Shown here one piece after another: positions 1 to 9,471 of a stretch of 64,000 nt of DNA. This DNA comes from Prochlorococcus sp. AG-355-J04 (GTDB taxonomy: Bacteria > Cyanobacteriota > Cyanobacteriia > PCC-6307 > Cyanobiaceae). The position numbers and the translations under genes were made by a program. Each line of letters opens with the position of its first letter. The first letter of the stretch is position 1. The stretch spans positions 1-64,000 of the forward strand of contig QCDN01000003.1 of the NCBI GenBank assembly GCA_003280885.1, in the 5' to 3' direction. Below the pieces are notes generated by a model. That model was not told the DNA's origin and did not search any database. It worked only from the letters and a program-made list of their open reading frames with translations.

Positions 1-12
1 TCCTATTAAGAG

Positions 13-1128
13 ATGAGCTTCGGTAACAATCCAAACTTTGATCAATCGAGAGAAATCCTTCCAAGCCAAAACGCCAAAATAGAAGTTATTGGTGTAGGTG
101 GTGGTGGCAGTAATGCAGTCAATAGAATGATAAATAGTGATTTAGAAGGTGTTTCATTTAGAGTCCTCAATACCGATGCACAAGCCCTACTACAATCTTC
201 TGCAGAGAGCAGAGTTCAACTTGGACAAAACCTCACTAGAGGTTTAGGTGCTGGTGGGAATCCAAGTATTGGACAAAAAGCAGCCGAAGAATCCAAAGAA
301 GAGCTTCAACAAGCTTTAGAGGGATCTGATTTAGTTTTTATAGCCGCTGGAATGGGTGGAGGAACTGGTACGGGTGCAGCTCCTGTTGTTGCAGAAGTAG
401 CCAAACAAAGTGGGGCTCTAACAGTAGGTATAGTAACCAAACCATTTTCTTTTGAAGGGAAAAGAAGAATGCGTCAAGCAGAGGAGGGGATCGCAAGACT
501 AGCTGAAAACGTTGATACTCTTATAGTTATTCCAAATGACCGATTAAAAGACGTTATAGCAGGAGCGCCCCTTCAAGAAGCATTTAGGAATGCTGATGAT
601 GTTCTAAGGATGGGAGTCAAAGGCATTAGTGACATAATTACTTGTCCAGGATTAGTTAATGTTGATTTTGCAGACGTAAGATCAGTTATGACGGAAGCTG
701 GCACTGCTCTCCTCGGAATAGGTATAGGTTCAGGAAGATCGAGAGCTATAGAGGCAGCACAGGCGGCAATGAATAGTCCTTTATTAGAAGCAGCTAGAAT
801 TGATGGAGCTAAAGGCTGCGTTATAAATATTACTGGAGGCAAAGATATGACTTTAGAAGACATGACCTCTGCATCTGAAATTATTTATGATGTCGTAGAT
901 CAAGAAGCAAATATTATTGTTGGTGCAGTGGTTGATGAGGCAATGGAAGGGGAGATACAAGTTACTGTAATTGCCACAGGATTTGAAACAACCCAACCAT
1001 TAAACCAGCAAAGAATAAAAAACAGATTATCTAATCAACCCTTATACAACTTTTCCGAGAATAAAGAATCAGGAGCCAGTATTCCTGAGTTTTTAAGATT
1101 AAGGCAAAATAAAAAAGATATAGGTTAA
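13..1128 (+). CDS. ftsZ: Cell division protein FtsZ
   Basis: Tubulin-like GTPase that forms the cytokinetic Z ring at midcell. The 371-residue product shows the N-terminal glycine-rich nucleotide-binding start ([13 protein letters not shown], about residues 27-39) and the tubulin signature GGGTGTG near residue 115. The synergy loop ([11 protein letters not shown]) is near 218, and a conserved C-terminal peptide (SIPEFLRLR, about 356-364) is present, which normally contacts membrane-anchoring partners. The length is typical for picocyanobacteria, so the gene looks complete although it begins only 12 bases into the window. It is followed by the SRP RNA on the opposite strand. Identification is secure from motifs. 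Confidence 0.97.
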   Translation: MSFGNNPNFDQSREILPSQNAKIEVIGVGGGGSNAVNRMINSDLEGVSFRVLNTDAQALLQSSAESRVQLGQNLTRGLGAGGNPSIGQKAAEESKEELQQALEGSDLVFIAAGMGGGTGTGAAPVVAEVAKQSGALTVGIVTKPFSFEGKRRMRQAEEGIARLAENVDTLIVIPNDRLKDVIAGAPLQEAFRNADDVLRMGVKGISDIITCPGLVNVDFADVRSVMTEAGTALLGIGIGSGRSRAIEAAQAAMNSPLLEAARIDGAKGCVINITGGKDMTLEDMTSASEIIYDVVDQEANIIVGAVVDEAMEGEIQVTVIATGFETTQPLNQQRIKNRLSNQPLYNFSENKESGASIPEFLRLRQNKKDIG

Positions 1129-1142
1129 AAGGTAAAATAGAG

Positions 1143-1238
1143 TGACTCGGTTATCTCGCCTGCCTCAAGCATCCCTTGTGGCTGCTACCTTCCGGTCCTG
1201 ACCAGGTTTAGGCGTTAAAACCGCGAAAGGCCGAGTCA
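1143..1238 (-). ncRNA. ffs: Signal recognition particle RNA (4.5S, small bacterial type)
   Basis: The minus strand carries the conserved SRP domain IV hairpin: CAGGTCAGGACCGGAAGGTAG-type sequence (fwd about 1179-1210), with the GGAA tetraloop and the internal-loop AGCAGCC. The ends pair perfectly (GACTCGG at 1144-1150 with CCGAGTC at 1231-1237). The roughly 95-nt size fits the short bacterial form. It binds Ffh and acts in co-translational membrane targeting. It sits between ftsZ and panB, reading opposite to both. Confidence 0.93.
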
Positions 1239-1284
1239 GAATCATACTAGCAATTCTTGATTAAAAAAGATACATAAATTTATT

Positions 1285-2058
1285 ATGTTACCTTCAGACC
1301 TAGTTATTTATAAAAAAAAATCTCGCAAAATCATTGCACTTACTGCATGGGACTCCATATCAGGGTCTATTGCAGAACAGGCAAATGTTGATCTCGTACT
1401 AGTTGGAGATTCATTAGCAATGGTCTGCTTAGGATACAAATCTACATTGCCATTGACTTTAGAAAACATAATTTATCATACTAATGCAGTTTCAAGAGGA
1501 TTTAAGAAGAAAATTGAGGAACAACCTTTAGTCGTTTCAGATATGCCTTTTCTGACTTACCAATGTGGTGAGGATAAAGCTGTTGAGTATGCTGGGAAAA
1601 TTATTCAGAGCACTTATGCAAAAGCTGTAAAAGTGGAAGGAGCTGAACCAGAAATACAAAAAGTTATTTCTAGATTAATAAGAATGGGAATCCCCGTGAT
1701 GGGTCATTTAGGTCTTACACCACAAAGCTATCTAAATATTGGATTAAGAAAACAAGGAGAGAGCTTAGCAAGCCAAGAAAAAATCAAGAAAGAAGCTTCA
1801 ATTCTTGAAGAATTAGGATGTTTTTCAATAGTTCTTGAACATATTCCTGATTTGCTTGCTAAAGAAATACAAAATTCTTTAACAATTCCCATAATAGGTA
1901 TCGGTGCAGGTAATTACTGCGATGGGCAAGTAAGAGTTACTGCAGATTTGTTAGGCCTCAATGATGATCAACCACCATTTTGCAAACCAATTATCCAAGG
2001 AAAGAAACTATTTAAGGATAAGTTAAAAGAATGGGTAGAATCTGAAAGACTCAACTAA
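1285..2058 (+). CDS. panB: 3-methyl-2-oxobutanoate hydroxymethyltransferase
   Basis: First enzyme of pantothenate synthesis: it transfers a hydroxymethyl group from methylene-THF to 2-oxoisovalerate to give ketopantoate. The 257-residue protein has the PanB phosphoenolpyruvate-mutase-like barrel motifs, including the metal-site segment VLVGDSLAMVCLGY (about 37-50) and MGHLGLTPQS (about 140-149). A GIGAGNYCDGQV segment near 207 is also present. The ATG start gives an N-terminus of normal length. ilvC, which acts in the same branched-chain keto-acid network, lies about 4.6 kb away, but no operon link is evident. Confidence 0.95.
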   Translation: MLPSDLVIYKKKSRKIIALTAWDSISGSIAEQANVDLVLVGDSLAMVCLGYKSTLPLTLENIIYHTNAVSRGFKKKIEEQPLVVSDMPFLTYQCGEDKAVEYAGKIIQSTYAKAVKVEGAEPEIQKVISRLIRMGIPVMGHLGLTPQSYLNIGLRKQGESLASQEKIKKEASILEELGCFSIVLEHIPDLLAKEIQNSLTIPIIGIGAGNYCDGQVRVTADLLGLNDDQPPFCKPIIQGKKLFKDKLKEWVESERLN

Positions 2059-2140
2059 TCACCTACATTTTGTCCTAAGTAGAGATTCGCTAAGAACGTA
2101 TTTATTGCAATTGTTTTTATAAAAAAATCTAGTAAACCTC

Positions 2141-2482
2141 TTATTTAAAATTACAGCCCTCTGATTCAGCTCTTTCTAGATGAGAGAAACGAAATCTATA
2201 AAGATTAAAACTTACAGTATTGCTTACACCTCGATAATCTGAATATCTTATAAGCATCGAGTCATGTTCTTTAAATTTTTTAATGAATTTCTTCGCACTT
2301 TTTAGGAAAAATGCATTGAAACTTTTATTAGAATAAACCCAATATTCTTCTGCTGGATTATCATCCCAACGAATTGCAACTGTAAATCTAGAATCTAGGA
2401 CATCATCTGTTCCAATAATGATAGTTACTTTTTTGCCATCACATTTCACAAAAAGTTGATTTTTCTTAGTTTCATTTGCCAC
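2141..2482 (-). CDS. Hypothetical protein, remaining open frame of an interrupted secreted-protein gene
   Basis: An open frame of 113 residues is readable from a GTG at 2482. The frame stays open upstream to codon 6 of what looks like a signal-peptide coding region, described separately at 2483-2602, where an in-frame TAA interrupts it. The readable part is mixed alpha/beta with Lys- and aromatic-rich segments (VKCDGKKVTIIIGTDD; FFLKSAKKFIKKFKEHD). It ends with a cysteine-containing tail (ESEGCNFK). I do not recognise a family. The internal GTG is probably not the native start, so this gene may be nonfunctional or may lack export. It has no operon partner. Confidence 0.55.
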   Translation of the reverse strand: MANETKKNQLFVKCDGKKVTIIIGTDDVLDSRFTVAIRWDDNPAEEYWVYSNKSFNAFFLKSAKKFIKKFKEHDSMLIRYSDYRGVSNTVSFNLYRFRFSHLERAESEGCNFK

Positions 2483-2602
2483 TATTCCTGTTGAAATAAC
2501 TTTCCTATCAGTTATGGGGTCTACTTCACTGACATAATAATCTGAAAAAACAGGTGAACAAAAAGCTAACGAACTAATTAGTAGTTAATAAATCTTTTTC
2601 AC
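2483..2602 (-). other. 5' remnant of the 2141-2482 gene with an in-frame stop inside the signal peptide
   Basis: Read on the minus strand from a GTG at 2602 in the same frame as the downstream ORF, the translation is MKKIY, a TAA (2585-2587), then LLISSLAFCSPVFSDYY and an uninterrupted run into residue 1 of the downstream ORF. The positively charged start, hydrophobic core and small residues before DYY are those of a Sec signal peptide. The stop could have arisen by one base change from a leucine codon (TTA to TAA). No ATG, GTG or TTG lies between the stop and the GTG at 2482. This is seen directly; a sequencing error cannot be excluded. Confidence 0.6.
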
Positions 2603-2778
2603 GAAAGAAGTGACTTTTTATTAATTATTACAGCTCAATTCTAATTTATTTTTATTGCAGATATTCGCTTTACCTTTTGTTAAAGAAGTTTCAGAAGTTA
2701 TTTATTTTATTACACAAATTCCCTATAAAAGCAGTGATAGCAATAATTTTGGCTATTACACTAAGGGGATGATTAGTC

Positions 2779-4002
2779 TCAATTAATCTCATCCCACCAC
2801 TTAAACATAGAAACAAGAACTTGATTGCTTAGTTCCATGCCATTAGGCTCACTTAAAAAAAATCTATTACCCCTCCTTACTAAAAGTCCACTTTCAAGAA
2901 ACCTTTCCCATTCTGCAAGCAATTTACTGAAGTTGCTTTCAAATTTTTTGTTTCCCCAGTTTTGTTTTTTAAATACTTCTTTGATATCTAAACCCTCTTT
3001 GAGTCTTAATCCCAACATTATTTTCTCATCAAGTTCGTTATAGACAAACTCCTTATTAGTAAGGGATGAATCTAAATTAAATTCGTATTGTCTAGTTACC
3101 CATTCTTTATATTCTTTACTAACTCTTGGTCTAGTTAATTTTTCCCCCCAAGGTGAACTAGTGGAACCTTGACCAAAACTCCACCAGCCTAAACCACTCC
3201 AATAAACTCTATTATGTCTCGATTGATGTTGCGGAAGGCAATAGTTTGAAATTTCATATCTTGAATACCCTGAGTTTTTTAAAATTAAATGTGTTGATTC
3301 ACTATTTCTAAAAGCTTCTTCATCACTTGGGAGTTTTAATTTGCCTAAATTAATTAATTTTTTAAAAACAGTACCATTTTCAATATTTAAATCATAAATA
3401 GATAGATGTGGTGGTGAAAATGTTATCGTTTTTTTTAAGTCATCCTGCCATACTGTAAATCCACTAAGTGGTAAGTTTTGAATTAAATCTAAACTCCAGC
3501 TTTTTATTAACCCAGAATCATATGCTCTCTTCAACCATAAACAAGATTTTTCTGCATCTTCTTTCAAATGACGCCTTCCCGACTTTTGAAGTATCTGATT
3601 ATTAAAACTTTGTACTCCGAGACTAAATCTATTTATCCCAGCATTTATAAATCCAAAAAGATCATCTTGAGTAAAACTAGCTGGATCAATCTCCATAGTT
3701 ATTTCAGCACCATAGTCAATTCCATAATTTTCTTTAAAAAGATTAATTAATTCTTTGATTTGGGTAGGATCTAAAATTGATGGTGTACCACCTCCTATAT
3801 AAATCGTCGATAGAGGTGATTTATGCTTAATTGACAATATTTCTTTATATAAATACTGCAAATACTCCTCAACAGTTTTGCTTCCATAACCTTTTAAAGT
3901 TTCAACTTTGTTTCCTAGTGGAATAACTGCAAAATCACAATAAAAACACCTTCTGTGGCAAAAAGGAATGTGCACATAAGCACTTCTTGGAAACTTATTC
4001 AT
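2779..4002 (-). CDS. hemW: Radical SAM heme chaperone HemW (HemN-like)
   Basis: The 407-residue protein begins with YVHIPFCHRRCFYCDF, the HemN/HemW radical SAM signature with Cys-X3-Cys-X2-Cys for a 4Fe-4S cluster. Next come YIGGGTPSIL (about 68-77), which shapes the SAM site, and RFSLGVQSFN (about 126-135). The fourth cysteine typical of true HemN (CXXXCXXCXC) is absent after CDF, which favours HemW, a heme-trafficking protein, over coproporphyrinogen dehydrogenase. The C-terminal HemN domain contains the GLRLKEGLD segment. The gene is a single unit read opposite to its neighbours. The old annotation as oxygen-independent coproporphyrinogen oxidase is the main alternative. Confidence 0.88.
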   Translation of the reverse strand: MNKFPRSAYVHIPFCHRRCFYCDFAVIPLGNKVETLKGYGSKTVEEYLQYLYKEILSIKHKSPLSTIYIGGGTPSILDPTQIKELINLFKENYGIDYGAEITMEIDPASFTQDDLFGFINAGINRFSLGVQSFNNQILQKSGRRHLKEDAEKSCLWLKRAYDSGLIKSWSLDLIQNLPLSGFTVWQDDLKKTITFSPPHLSIYDLNIENGTVFKKLINLGKLKLPSDEEAFRNSESTHLILKNSGYSRYEISNYCLPQHQSRHNRVYWSGLGWWSFGQGSTSSPWGEKLTRPRVSKEYKEWVTRQYEFNLDSSLTNKEFVYNELDEKIMLGLRLKEGLDIKEVFKKQNWGNKKFESNFSKLLAEWERFLESGLLVRRGNRFFLSEPNGMELSNQVLVSMFKWWDEIN

Positions 4003-4098
4003 AATCTAGATTCATTTTTAAGCCTCAAAAAAGTATTAAGGATCGAAAAAAATAAAATCCTTATTTACTCAATTAATAAATCCTAGTAGATTATAGAT

Positions 4099-5208
4099 AT
4101 GACAGATATCTTAGTATTAATTTTATTTGTATTGTCTGGGGCTGCTTCAGGGTGGCTTGGTGTTGATTTATTGCCAGTAGACATACTCAAACAGGTATCT
4201 AATGTAGAAGGTTTTAGAATTGTTTTAGCAATAATCGGTTTTTTTGTAGGATTAGCAGCTGGTTTTGTATTCCTTCAACTTAGAAAGACTTTTCTTGATC
4301 AAATAAGAACAATGCCTACGGACTTACTAATAAGTAGGTCTGTAGGATTAATTTTAGGATTACTTGTTGCCAATCTACTACTAGCTCCAATACTATTAAT
4401 TCCCTTCCCTAGAGAGGTTTTTTTCGCAAAACCGTTAGCAGCTATATTAAGCAATATTTTCTTTGGTGTACTTGGTTATAAGTTGGCAGATACCCATGGA
4501 AGGACATTATTAAGATTATTCAATCCTAATAACACTGATGCATATCTAGTCAATGAAGGAATCCTCCCTGCTGCAAGTCCAAAAATTCTAGATACCAGCG
4601 TAATTATTGATGGAAGAATCAATGGCCTATTGAATTGCGGCTTATTGGAAGGGCAATTAATTATTGCTCAAAGTGTAATTGATGAATTACAAACTTTAGC
4701 TGATTCAAGCAGTAATGAAAAAAGGTCGAAAGGCAGAAGAGGTCTCAAGTTACTAAAAGAATTAAGAGATTTATATGGGAGAAGACTTGTAATAAACCCA
4801 ACCAAGTATGAAGGTAATGGGGTAGATGAAAAACTCCTAAAAATTACTGAGGATATGACAGGAACTTTAATTACGGCTGACTATAATCTTTCTCAGATCG
4901 CTGAAGTTAAAGAATTAAAAGTTATGAATTTGAGTGATTTGGTTATTGCTTTAAGGCCAGAAGTACAACCAGGAGAGTCACTTAATATAAAAATCGTGAG
5001 AGAAGGCAAAGAAAAAATGCAAGGTATTGGATATTTAGATGACGGCACAATGGTAGTTATTGATGAAGCAAAGAATTTTGTGGGAAGCAGATTAGATATT
5101 GTCATTACAGGAGCATTACAAACTCCCACTGGAAGAATGGTCTTTGGAAAACTAATAAATAATCCTGAGTCAAACAAATCTTTTAAATCACCAGCGACAC
5201 AGGGCTAA
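4099..5208 (+). CDS. PIN/TRAM domain membrane protein (YacL-like)
   Basis: The N-terminal 130 residues hold about four hydrophobic segments (residues 2-20, 43-62, 82-105, 112-130). A PIN nuclease domain starts at ILDTSVIIDGRI (about 164-175). Its acidic residues Asp166 and Asp172, plus ITADYNLSQIA further on, fit a PIN metal site. A TRAM-like RNA-binding module lies near residues 293-355. This architecture matches the conserved YacL/PilT-N family of cyanobacteria and firmicutes, thought to be a membrane-anchored RNase, though its substrate is unknown. The gene lies 31 bases before clpR on the same strand, so co-transcription is possible. Confidence 0.85.
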   Translation: MTDILVLILFVLSGAASGWLGVDLLPVDILKQVSNVEGFRIVLAIIGFFVGLAAGFVFLQLRKTFLDQIRTMPTDLLISRSVGLILGLLVANLLLAPILLIPFPREVFFAKPLAAILSNIFFGVLGYKLADTHGRTLLRLFNPNNTDAYLVNEGILPAASPKILDTSVIIDGRINGLLNCGLLEGQLIIAQSVIDELQTLADSSSNEKRSKGRRGLKLLKELRDLYGRRLVINPTKYEGNGVDEKLLKITEDMTGTLITADYNLSQIAEVKELKVMNLSDLVIALRPEVQPGESLNIKIVREGKEKMQGIGYLDDGTMVVIDEAKNFVGSRLDIVITGALQTPTGRMVFGKLINNPESNKSFKSPATQG

Positions 5209-5239
5209 ATCTAGCTAGAATCAGTTCAATCTTAATTTT

Positions 5240-5911
5240 GTGATACAAATGACTGTATCTGCTCCTTATTACGGCGAAAACACCGTTATGAGGACCCCGC
5301 CCCCTGATCTCCCCTCTCTTTTACTAAAAGAGCGAATTGTTTATCTTGGTTTACCATTATTTTCAGATGATGATGCGAAAAGACAATTAGGAATGGATGT
5401 TACTGAGTTAATCATTGCTCAACTTCTTTATTTAGAGTTTGAGGATCCAGAAAAACCAATCTATTTCTATATCAATTCAACTGGAACAAGTTGGTACACT
5501 GGTGACGCAGTTGGTTTTGAAACAGAGGCTTTCGCTATCTGCGATACAATTAGCTATATTAAGCCTCCAGTACATACAATATGTATCGGACAAGCAATGG
5601 GTACTGCCGCAGTTATTCTTTCATCTGGCACTAAGGGGCAAAGAGCCGCTCTTCCACATGCTTCCATTGTTTTGCATCAACCTATAAGCGGAGCAAGAGG
5701 CCAAGCAACGGATATCCAAATAAGAGCTGAAGAAGTTTTGAAAAATAAAAAATCAATGCTAGAGATTCTATCTCGTAATACTGGAAAGACAATCGAAGAA
5801 CTCTCAAAAGATTCTGACAGGATGAGTTATCTCAACCCCCAAGAAGCCCTGGATTATGGAGTCATCGATAGAATACTTACAAGTCAAAAAGATCTACCAA
5901 ATAAAATTTAA
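5240..5911 (+). CDS. clpR: ClpR, ClpP-like subunit with catalytic serine replaced
   Basis: A ClpP-fold protein of 223 residues. The active-site segment reads GQAMGTAAVIL where ClpP has GQAASMGA, so the nucleophilic serine position is glycine. The histidine segment (LHQPISGARGQ) and the Asp-containing DYGVIDRIL remain. The oxyanion strand is also divergent (INSTGTSWYTGDA rather than [11 protein letters not shown]). These are the marks of ClpR, the noncatalytic subunit that cyanobacteria and plastids assemble with ClpP3 into a mixed ring. clpP3 follows 24 bases downstream. Start: GTG at 5240 as listed, or ATG at 5249, which is three codons shorter and equally likely. Confidence 0.93.
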   Translation: MIQMTVSAPYYGENTVMRTPPPDLPSLLLKERIVYLGLPLFSDDDAKRQLGMDVTELIIAQLLYLEFEDPEKPIYFYINSTGTSWYTGDAVGFETEAFAICDTISYIKPPVHTICIGQAMGTAAVILSSGTKGQRAALPHASIVLHQPISGARGQATDIQIRAEEVLKNKKSMLEILSRNTGKTIEELSKDSDRMSYLNPQEALDYGVIDRILTSQKDLPNKI

Positions 5912-5935
5912 CACTCACAAAACTATTTTAAAATC

Positions 5936-6547
5936 ATGCCAATAGGAACTCCAAGTGTGCCTTACAGACTTCCAGGAAGTCAATACGAAAGATGGGTCGA
6001 CATATATACAAGACTAGGTGTTGAAAGAATTCTTTTTCTTGGACAAGAAGTGAATGATGGTATTGCTAATAGCCTTGTTGCACAAATGCTTTATTTAGAT
6101 TCTGATGATAATTCCAAACCTATCTATCTGTATATAAATAGCCCAGGAGGATCAGTTACTGCTGGCTTGGCTATATATGACACTATTAAATACGTAAAAA
6201 GTGATGTAGTGACTATATGTGTAGGCCTCGCAGCCTCCATGGGAGCTTTTCTATTGGCTGCTGGTACAAAAGGTAAAAGAGTTGCTTTGCCCCACAGCAG
6301 AATAATGATTCATCAACCCTTAGGAGGGACATCTCAACGCCAAGCAAGTGATATTGAAATAGAAGCTAAGGAAATTTTAAGAATTAAAGATATGTTAAAT
6401 ATGTCTATGGCAGATATGACAGGCCAATCATTTGAAAAAATTGAAAAGGATACTGATAGAGATTATTTTCTAAGTGCGGAAGAAGCAAAAACTTATGGCC
6501 TAATTGATAGAGTAATTACTCATCCAAGCGAAGCAAATCAGTCTTAA
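5936..6547 (+). CDS. clpP3: ATP-dependent Clp protease proteolytic subunit ClpP3
   Basis: Serine peptidase of 203 residues with an intact catalytic triad: Ser in [14 protein letters not shown], His in MIHQPLGG and Asp in the [11 protein letters not shown] region. The [11 protein letters not shown] strand is canonical. It forms the degradative chamber together with the ClpR encoded immediately upstream. In freshwater cyanobacteria the equivalent ClpP3/R core is essential and works with ClpC. The 24-base spacing and the shared strand support a clpR-clpP3 operon. An AT-rich 110-base gap separates it from ilvC. Confidence 0.95.
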   Translation: MPIGTPSVPYRLPGSQYERWVDIYTRLGVERILFLGQEVNDGIANSLVAQMLYLDSDDNSKPIYLYINSPGGSVTAGLAIYDTIKYVKSDVVTICVGLAASMGAFLLAAGTKGKRVALPHSRIMIHQPLGGTSQRQASDIEIEAKEILRIKDMLNMSMADMTGQSFEKIEKDTDRDYFLSAEEAKTYGLIDRVITHPSEANQS

Positions 6548-6657
6548 ATTTTCTAAATTAATATTTTAATTTTAATTTTTAAATTAATAATTTTTTTGGT
6601 TTATTTACACCTTAATGTCTAAAATAATAATTATCAAATGCAAAGAAGCTACAACTA

Positions 6658-7647
6658 ATGACCCAACTCTTTTACGACGCAGATGCAGATCTAAGTCTTT
6701 TAAATAATAAAACAATAGCGATTATTGGATATGGTTCACAAGGTCATGCACATGCCCTAAACCTTAAAGATAGCGGTATGGATGTAATTGTTGGATTATA
6801 TAAAGGAAGTAAGTCCGAAAGCAAAGCAATTAGCGATGGTCTACAAGTCTTTAGCGTTTCTAAAGCTTGCGAAAAAGCTGACTGGATTATGATTCTCCTC
6901 CCAGATGAGTTTCAGAAAGATGTTTACCTTAAAGAAATAGAGCCAAACTTAAAAGAAGGAAAGATATTAAGTTTTGCTCATGGCTTCAATATAAGATTCG
7001 GACTTATCAAACCTCCTAGTTTTGTGGATGTTGTAATGATTGCCCCAAAAGGACCTGGACACACTGTTCGTTGGGAATACCAGAATGGTCAAGGAGTTCC
7101 AGCATTGTTTGCAGTAGAGCAGGATTCTTCAGGAAGTGCAAGATCATTGGCAATGGCTTACGCTAAGGGGATTGGCGGAACGAGAGCTGGGATTCTTGAA
7201 ACAAACTTCAAAGAAGAAACAGAAACTGATTTATTTGGCGAACAAGCTGTTTTGTGCGGAGGATTATCAGAACTCGTAAAATCAGGCTTCGAAACTCTTG
7301 TTGAGGCAGGATATCAGCCCGAACTTGCTTACTTCGAATGCTTACATGAAGTTAAACTTATTGTTGATTTAATGGTAAAGGGAGGCTTATCTCAAATGAG
7401 AGATTCCATTTCAAATACTGCAGAATATGGAGATTATGTAAGTGGTAAAAGACTTATTAATAGTAATACAAAGAAAGAAATGCAGAAAATTCTAAAAGAT
7501 ATTCAAGATGGTACTTTCGCTAAGAATTTTGTAGAAGAATGCGATAAAAACAAACCATTAATGACAAAATTAAGAGAGGAAAACTCAAAACATGAAATTG
7601 AGAGAGTAGGCAAAGGTTTGCGCTCTATGTTCAGTTGGCTGAAATAA
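6658..7647 (+). CDS. ilvC: Ketol-acid reductoisomerase (class I)
   Basis: NADPH-dependent enzyme of valine, leucine and isoleucine synthesis that isomerises and reduces acetolactate or acetohydroxybutyrate. The 329-residue length is that of the short class I form. It has the Rossmann motif [17 protein letters not shown] (about 25-41) and the catalytic segment [12 protein letters not shown] (about 128-139). The Mg-binding acidic cluster lies in [14 protein letters not shown] and in [15 protein letters not shown]. The last 13 bases overlap the predicted TTG start of cobD, so the two are probably translated from one message. Confidence 0.97.
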   Translation: MTQLFYDADADLSLLNNKTIAIIGYGSQGHAHALNLKDSGMDVIVGLYKGSKSESKAISDGLQVFSVSKACEKADWIMILLPDEFQKDVYLKEIEPNLKEGKILSFAHGFNIRFGLIKPPSFVDVVMIAPKGPGHTVRWEYQNGQGVPALFAVEQDSSGSARSLAMAYAKGIGGTRAGILETNFKEETETDLFGEQAVLCGGLSELVKSGFETLVEAGYQPELAYFECLHEVKLIVDLMVKGGLSQMRDSISNTAEYGDYVSGKRLINSNTKKEMQKILKDIQDGTFAKNFVEECDKNKPLMTKLREENSKHEIERVGKGLRSMFSWLK

Positions 7648-8660
7648 ATTTATTTTTAATTTTTCTTGGATCAATTGGTTTTGATTTATTAATAGGTGAT
7701 CCAAGATTTTTTATCCACCCTGTTCAAATAATTGGCTTCTATATAAAAAAAGTATCTGATTACCTTATAAATAATATTGGAGAAAATAAAAATATATTGT
7801 TTTGGGGCGGTCTTATCGTAGCTTTATCCACTATTGGGATGAGTTTTGGTTTAGGGAAATTGATAGAAATTAGTTATATGCAATCAAGAAATAATTTTTT
7901 TAGTGGTTTTTTGATTTTTTTGGGGCTTTCAAGTTGTATTGCCACTAGGGGACTTATTTCAAGTGTGAAAGAGATTGTAGAGTTAATAGAATGCAAAGAA
8001 ATTAATGACCAAAATAAGAGAATAATCAAAGAGAAAGTGCAAAGGATAGTAAGTAGGGATGTAAGGTCATCTTCTTTAGAACATCTTTTGAGATCCAGTG
8101 CAGAGAGTCTTACCGAAAATTCTGTTGATGGAATATTTGGGCCATTATTTTGGATTTTTATTGGAATTATTTTTATGAAATTTTCAATTTTTCTACCAGG
8201 GCCTTTGTCACTTGGTTTTTCTTATAAAGCCATAAGTACTCTAGATTCAATGATAGGTTACAAATATGATTATTTTAGATATTTAGGTTTTTTCAGCGCA
8301 AAAATCGAAGATATTTTTACTTTTGTTCCTTCAAGATTGGTTTTAATTACATTGCCTTTAGTTAGTTCCAAAGTTAATGAATATGGATCAATCATAAAAA
8401 AAAGCTATCTTGATGGTAAAAAATATGATTCTCCTAATGCTGGCATTTCAGAAGCTATATTTGCATATATTTCTGGTATTAAATTGGGTGGAAAAAGTAA
8501 ATATAAAAATGAGATCATTGAAAAGCCAATCATCAATAAGAAAGGAGATAACTGCACTGGAGAGAAAATTAAATTGATTTGTCAATTAATTATGAGATTA
8601 CAATTTTTATGGATAATAATTTTCGTCTTAATTTTTTTTACAATTACGAATTTAATTTAA
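7635..8660 (+). CDS. cobD: Adenosylcobinamide-phosphate synthase CobD/CbiB
   Basis: Integral membrane protein of 341 residues that attaches the aminopropanol arm to cobyric acid in cobalamin (here probably pseudocobalamin) synthesis. Diagnostic motifs are [19 protein letters not shown] near the N-terminus (split here as FDLLIGDP and HPVQIIG), [19 protein letters not shown] (about 138-156), [13 protein letters not shown], and the SPNAGISEA segment near 272. Several hydrophobic helices are evident. The TTG start at 7635 lies inside the end of ilvC; no ATG is available before the first conserved motif. Translational coupling to ilvC is likely, although the two pathways are unrelated. Confidence 0.9.
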   Translation: MAEINLFLIFLGSIGFDLLIGDPRFFIHPVQIIGFYIKKVSDYLINNIGENKNILFWGGLIVALSTIGMSFGLGKLIEISYMQSRNNFFSGFLIFLGLSSCIATRGLISSVKEIVELIECKEINDQNKRIIKEKVQRIVSRDVRSSSLEHLLRSSAESLTENSVDGIFGPLFWIFIGIIFMKFSIFLPGPLSLGFSYKAISTLDSMIGYKYDYFRYLGFFSAKIEDIFTFVPSRLVLITLPLVSSKVNEYGSIIKKSYLDGKKYDSPNAGISEAIFAYISGIKLGGKSKYKNEIIEKPIINKKGDNCTGEKIKLICQLIMRLQFLWIIIFVLIFFTITNLI

Positions 8661-8687
8661 CAATAAATTAGTTTTAAAATTATTAAA

Positions 8688-8948
8688 ATGAATAATAAAG
8701 GTCCAATGCAAGAAAACGGCTCCCCAATCGAAAATCAAAATGATGATTTTACTAATACATCAACTGATAGTGAATACTCAAAATGGGTAGACAATCAGGG
8801 AGATGAAGTAAAGAATGTTTTTGGATTTAATAGCAGTGCTGAACTTGTAAATGGGAGAGCAGCAATGATTGGATTCTTAATGCTCATTTTAACTGAGTTA
8901 GTTTTTAGCGGCAGACCAGTGACGTCTTCAATTTTTGGTATTAATTAA
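8688..8948 (+). CDS. hli: High-light-inducible protein (HLIP, CAB/ELIP superfamily)
   Basis: The 86-residue protein has a polar Asn-, Asp- and Ser-rich N-terminal half. One membrane helix follows, carrying the chlorophyll-binding signature AELVNGRAAMIGFLMLILTE (about residues 55-74), in which Glu and Asn-Arg form the pigment-binding ExxNxR motif. HLIPs sit in the thylakoid, bind chlorophyll and carotenoid, and protect during high light and photosystem II assembly. The extended N-terminus is longer than in the 50-60-residue minimal HLIPs. A small membrane-protein gene follows after a single base, suggesting co-expression. Confidence 0.93.
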   Translation: MNNKGPMQENGSPIENQNDDFTNTSTDSEYSKWVDNQGDEVKNVFGFNSSAELVNGRAAMIGFLMLILTELVFSGRPVTSSIFGIN

Positions 8949-8949
8949 A

Positions 8950-9162
8950 ATGGAATCAAAAAATTCTAATTCATTAAAAGTATTTTTATACATATCTGTA
9001 TGGGTAATAATTTGGGGCACCTTAGGTTCTCTTATCGATTATCCTCTATATAAAAATAAAATTTATTTAGAAGGAAGCGTATATCAGTATCTTACTTTCA
9101 CTGTTACAGCGATTATTTCCATTATATGTGGGATATTTTTATATAAAAAAATTGATTTATAA
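8950..9162 (+). CDS. Small two-helix membrane protein of unknown function
   Basis: Seventy residues from the ATG at 8950, one base after the hli stop codon; an upstream in-frame TTG at 8935 would overlap hli and is less likely. Two hydrophobic helices are visible (about residues 9-27 and 44-63), separated by a short loop (LIDYPLYKNKIYLEG) with charged ends. I do not recognise a family beyond conserved picocyanobacterial small proteins. The tight linkage to hli suggests a thylakoid-membrane role, which is inference only. Its 3' end overlaps the convergent gene at 9157 by six bases. Confidence 0.72.
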   Translation: MESKNSNSLKVFLYISVWVIIWGTLGSLIDYPLYKNKIYLEGSVYQYLTFTVTAIISIICGIFLYKKIDL

Positions 9163-9414
9163 AAACTTGTACCTGAATTTCTTAATAATTTTTGCTGGCT
9201 CTTTGCTGTCATTGGACTCATAAAGTATCCACTTATGTGTCTCAGTATCATGATCACAACCATAATTACCTGACAACTTATCGTAGCTTGATAGAATTGA
9301 GTGACAATACTGATCTGCCTCAAAAGCAGAGTCATATCCTGTTAGAAAATATATCAAAACTAGAATAGTTACTATGAAAAAAAATACTTGAGAAACTAAA
9401 TTAACTACCTTCAT
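9157..9414 (-). CDS. Hypothetical single-pass membrane or secreted protein
   Basis: An 85-residue protein with an N-terminal hydrophobic helix (VVNLVSQVFFFIVTILVLIY, about residues 3-22). A polar domain follows, containing two cysteines (YCHS and GCDH) that could form a disulphide if exported. The C-terminus is basic (IIKKFRYKF). The ATG start is clear. No family is recognised. It belongs to a run of three small minus-strand genes upstream of the HU gene, each with a hydrophobic segment, but spaced too widely to be sure of an operon. Confidence 0.6.
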   Translation of the reverse strand: MKVVNLVSQVFFFIVTILVLIYFLTGYDSAFEADQYCHSILSSYDKLSGNYGCDHDTETHKWILYESNDSKEPAKIIKKFRYKFL

Positions 9415-9471
9415 AAGCCATTCTAAAATTTAAATATATCATTTAATAAAATTTTTCGATCTAAAATATGG

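Noticed and set aside
573..863. Minus-strand 96-codon open frame inside ftsZ
   Set aside because: Shadow of a firmly identified gene; composition follows the antisense of FtsZ codons.
9084..9335. Minus-strand 83-codon frame overlapping the small genes at 8950 and 9157
   Set aside because: Conflicts with the better-supported frame at 9157-9414, which has a clear ATG and a membrane helix.
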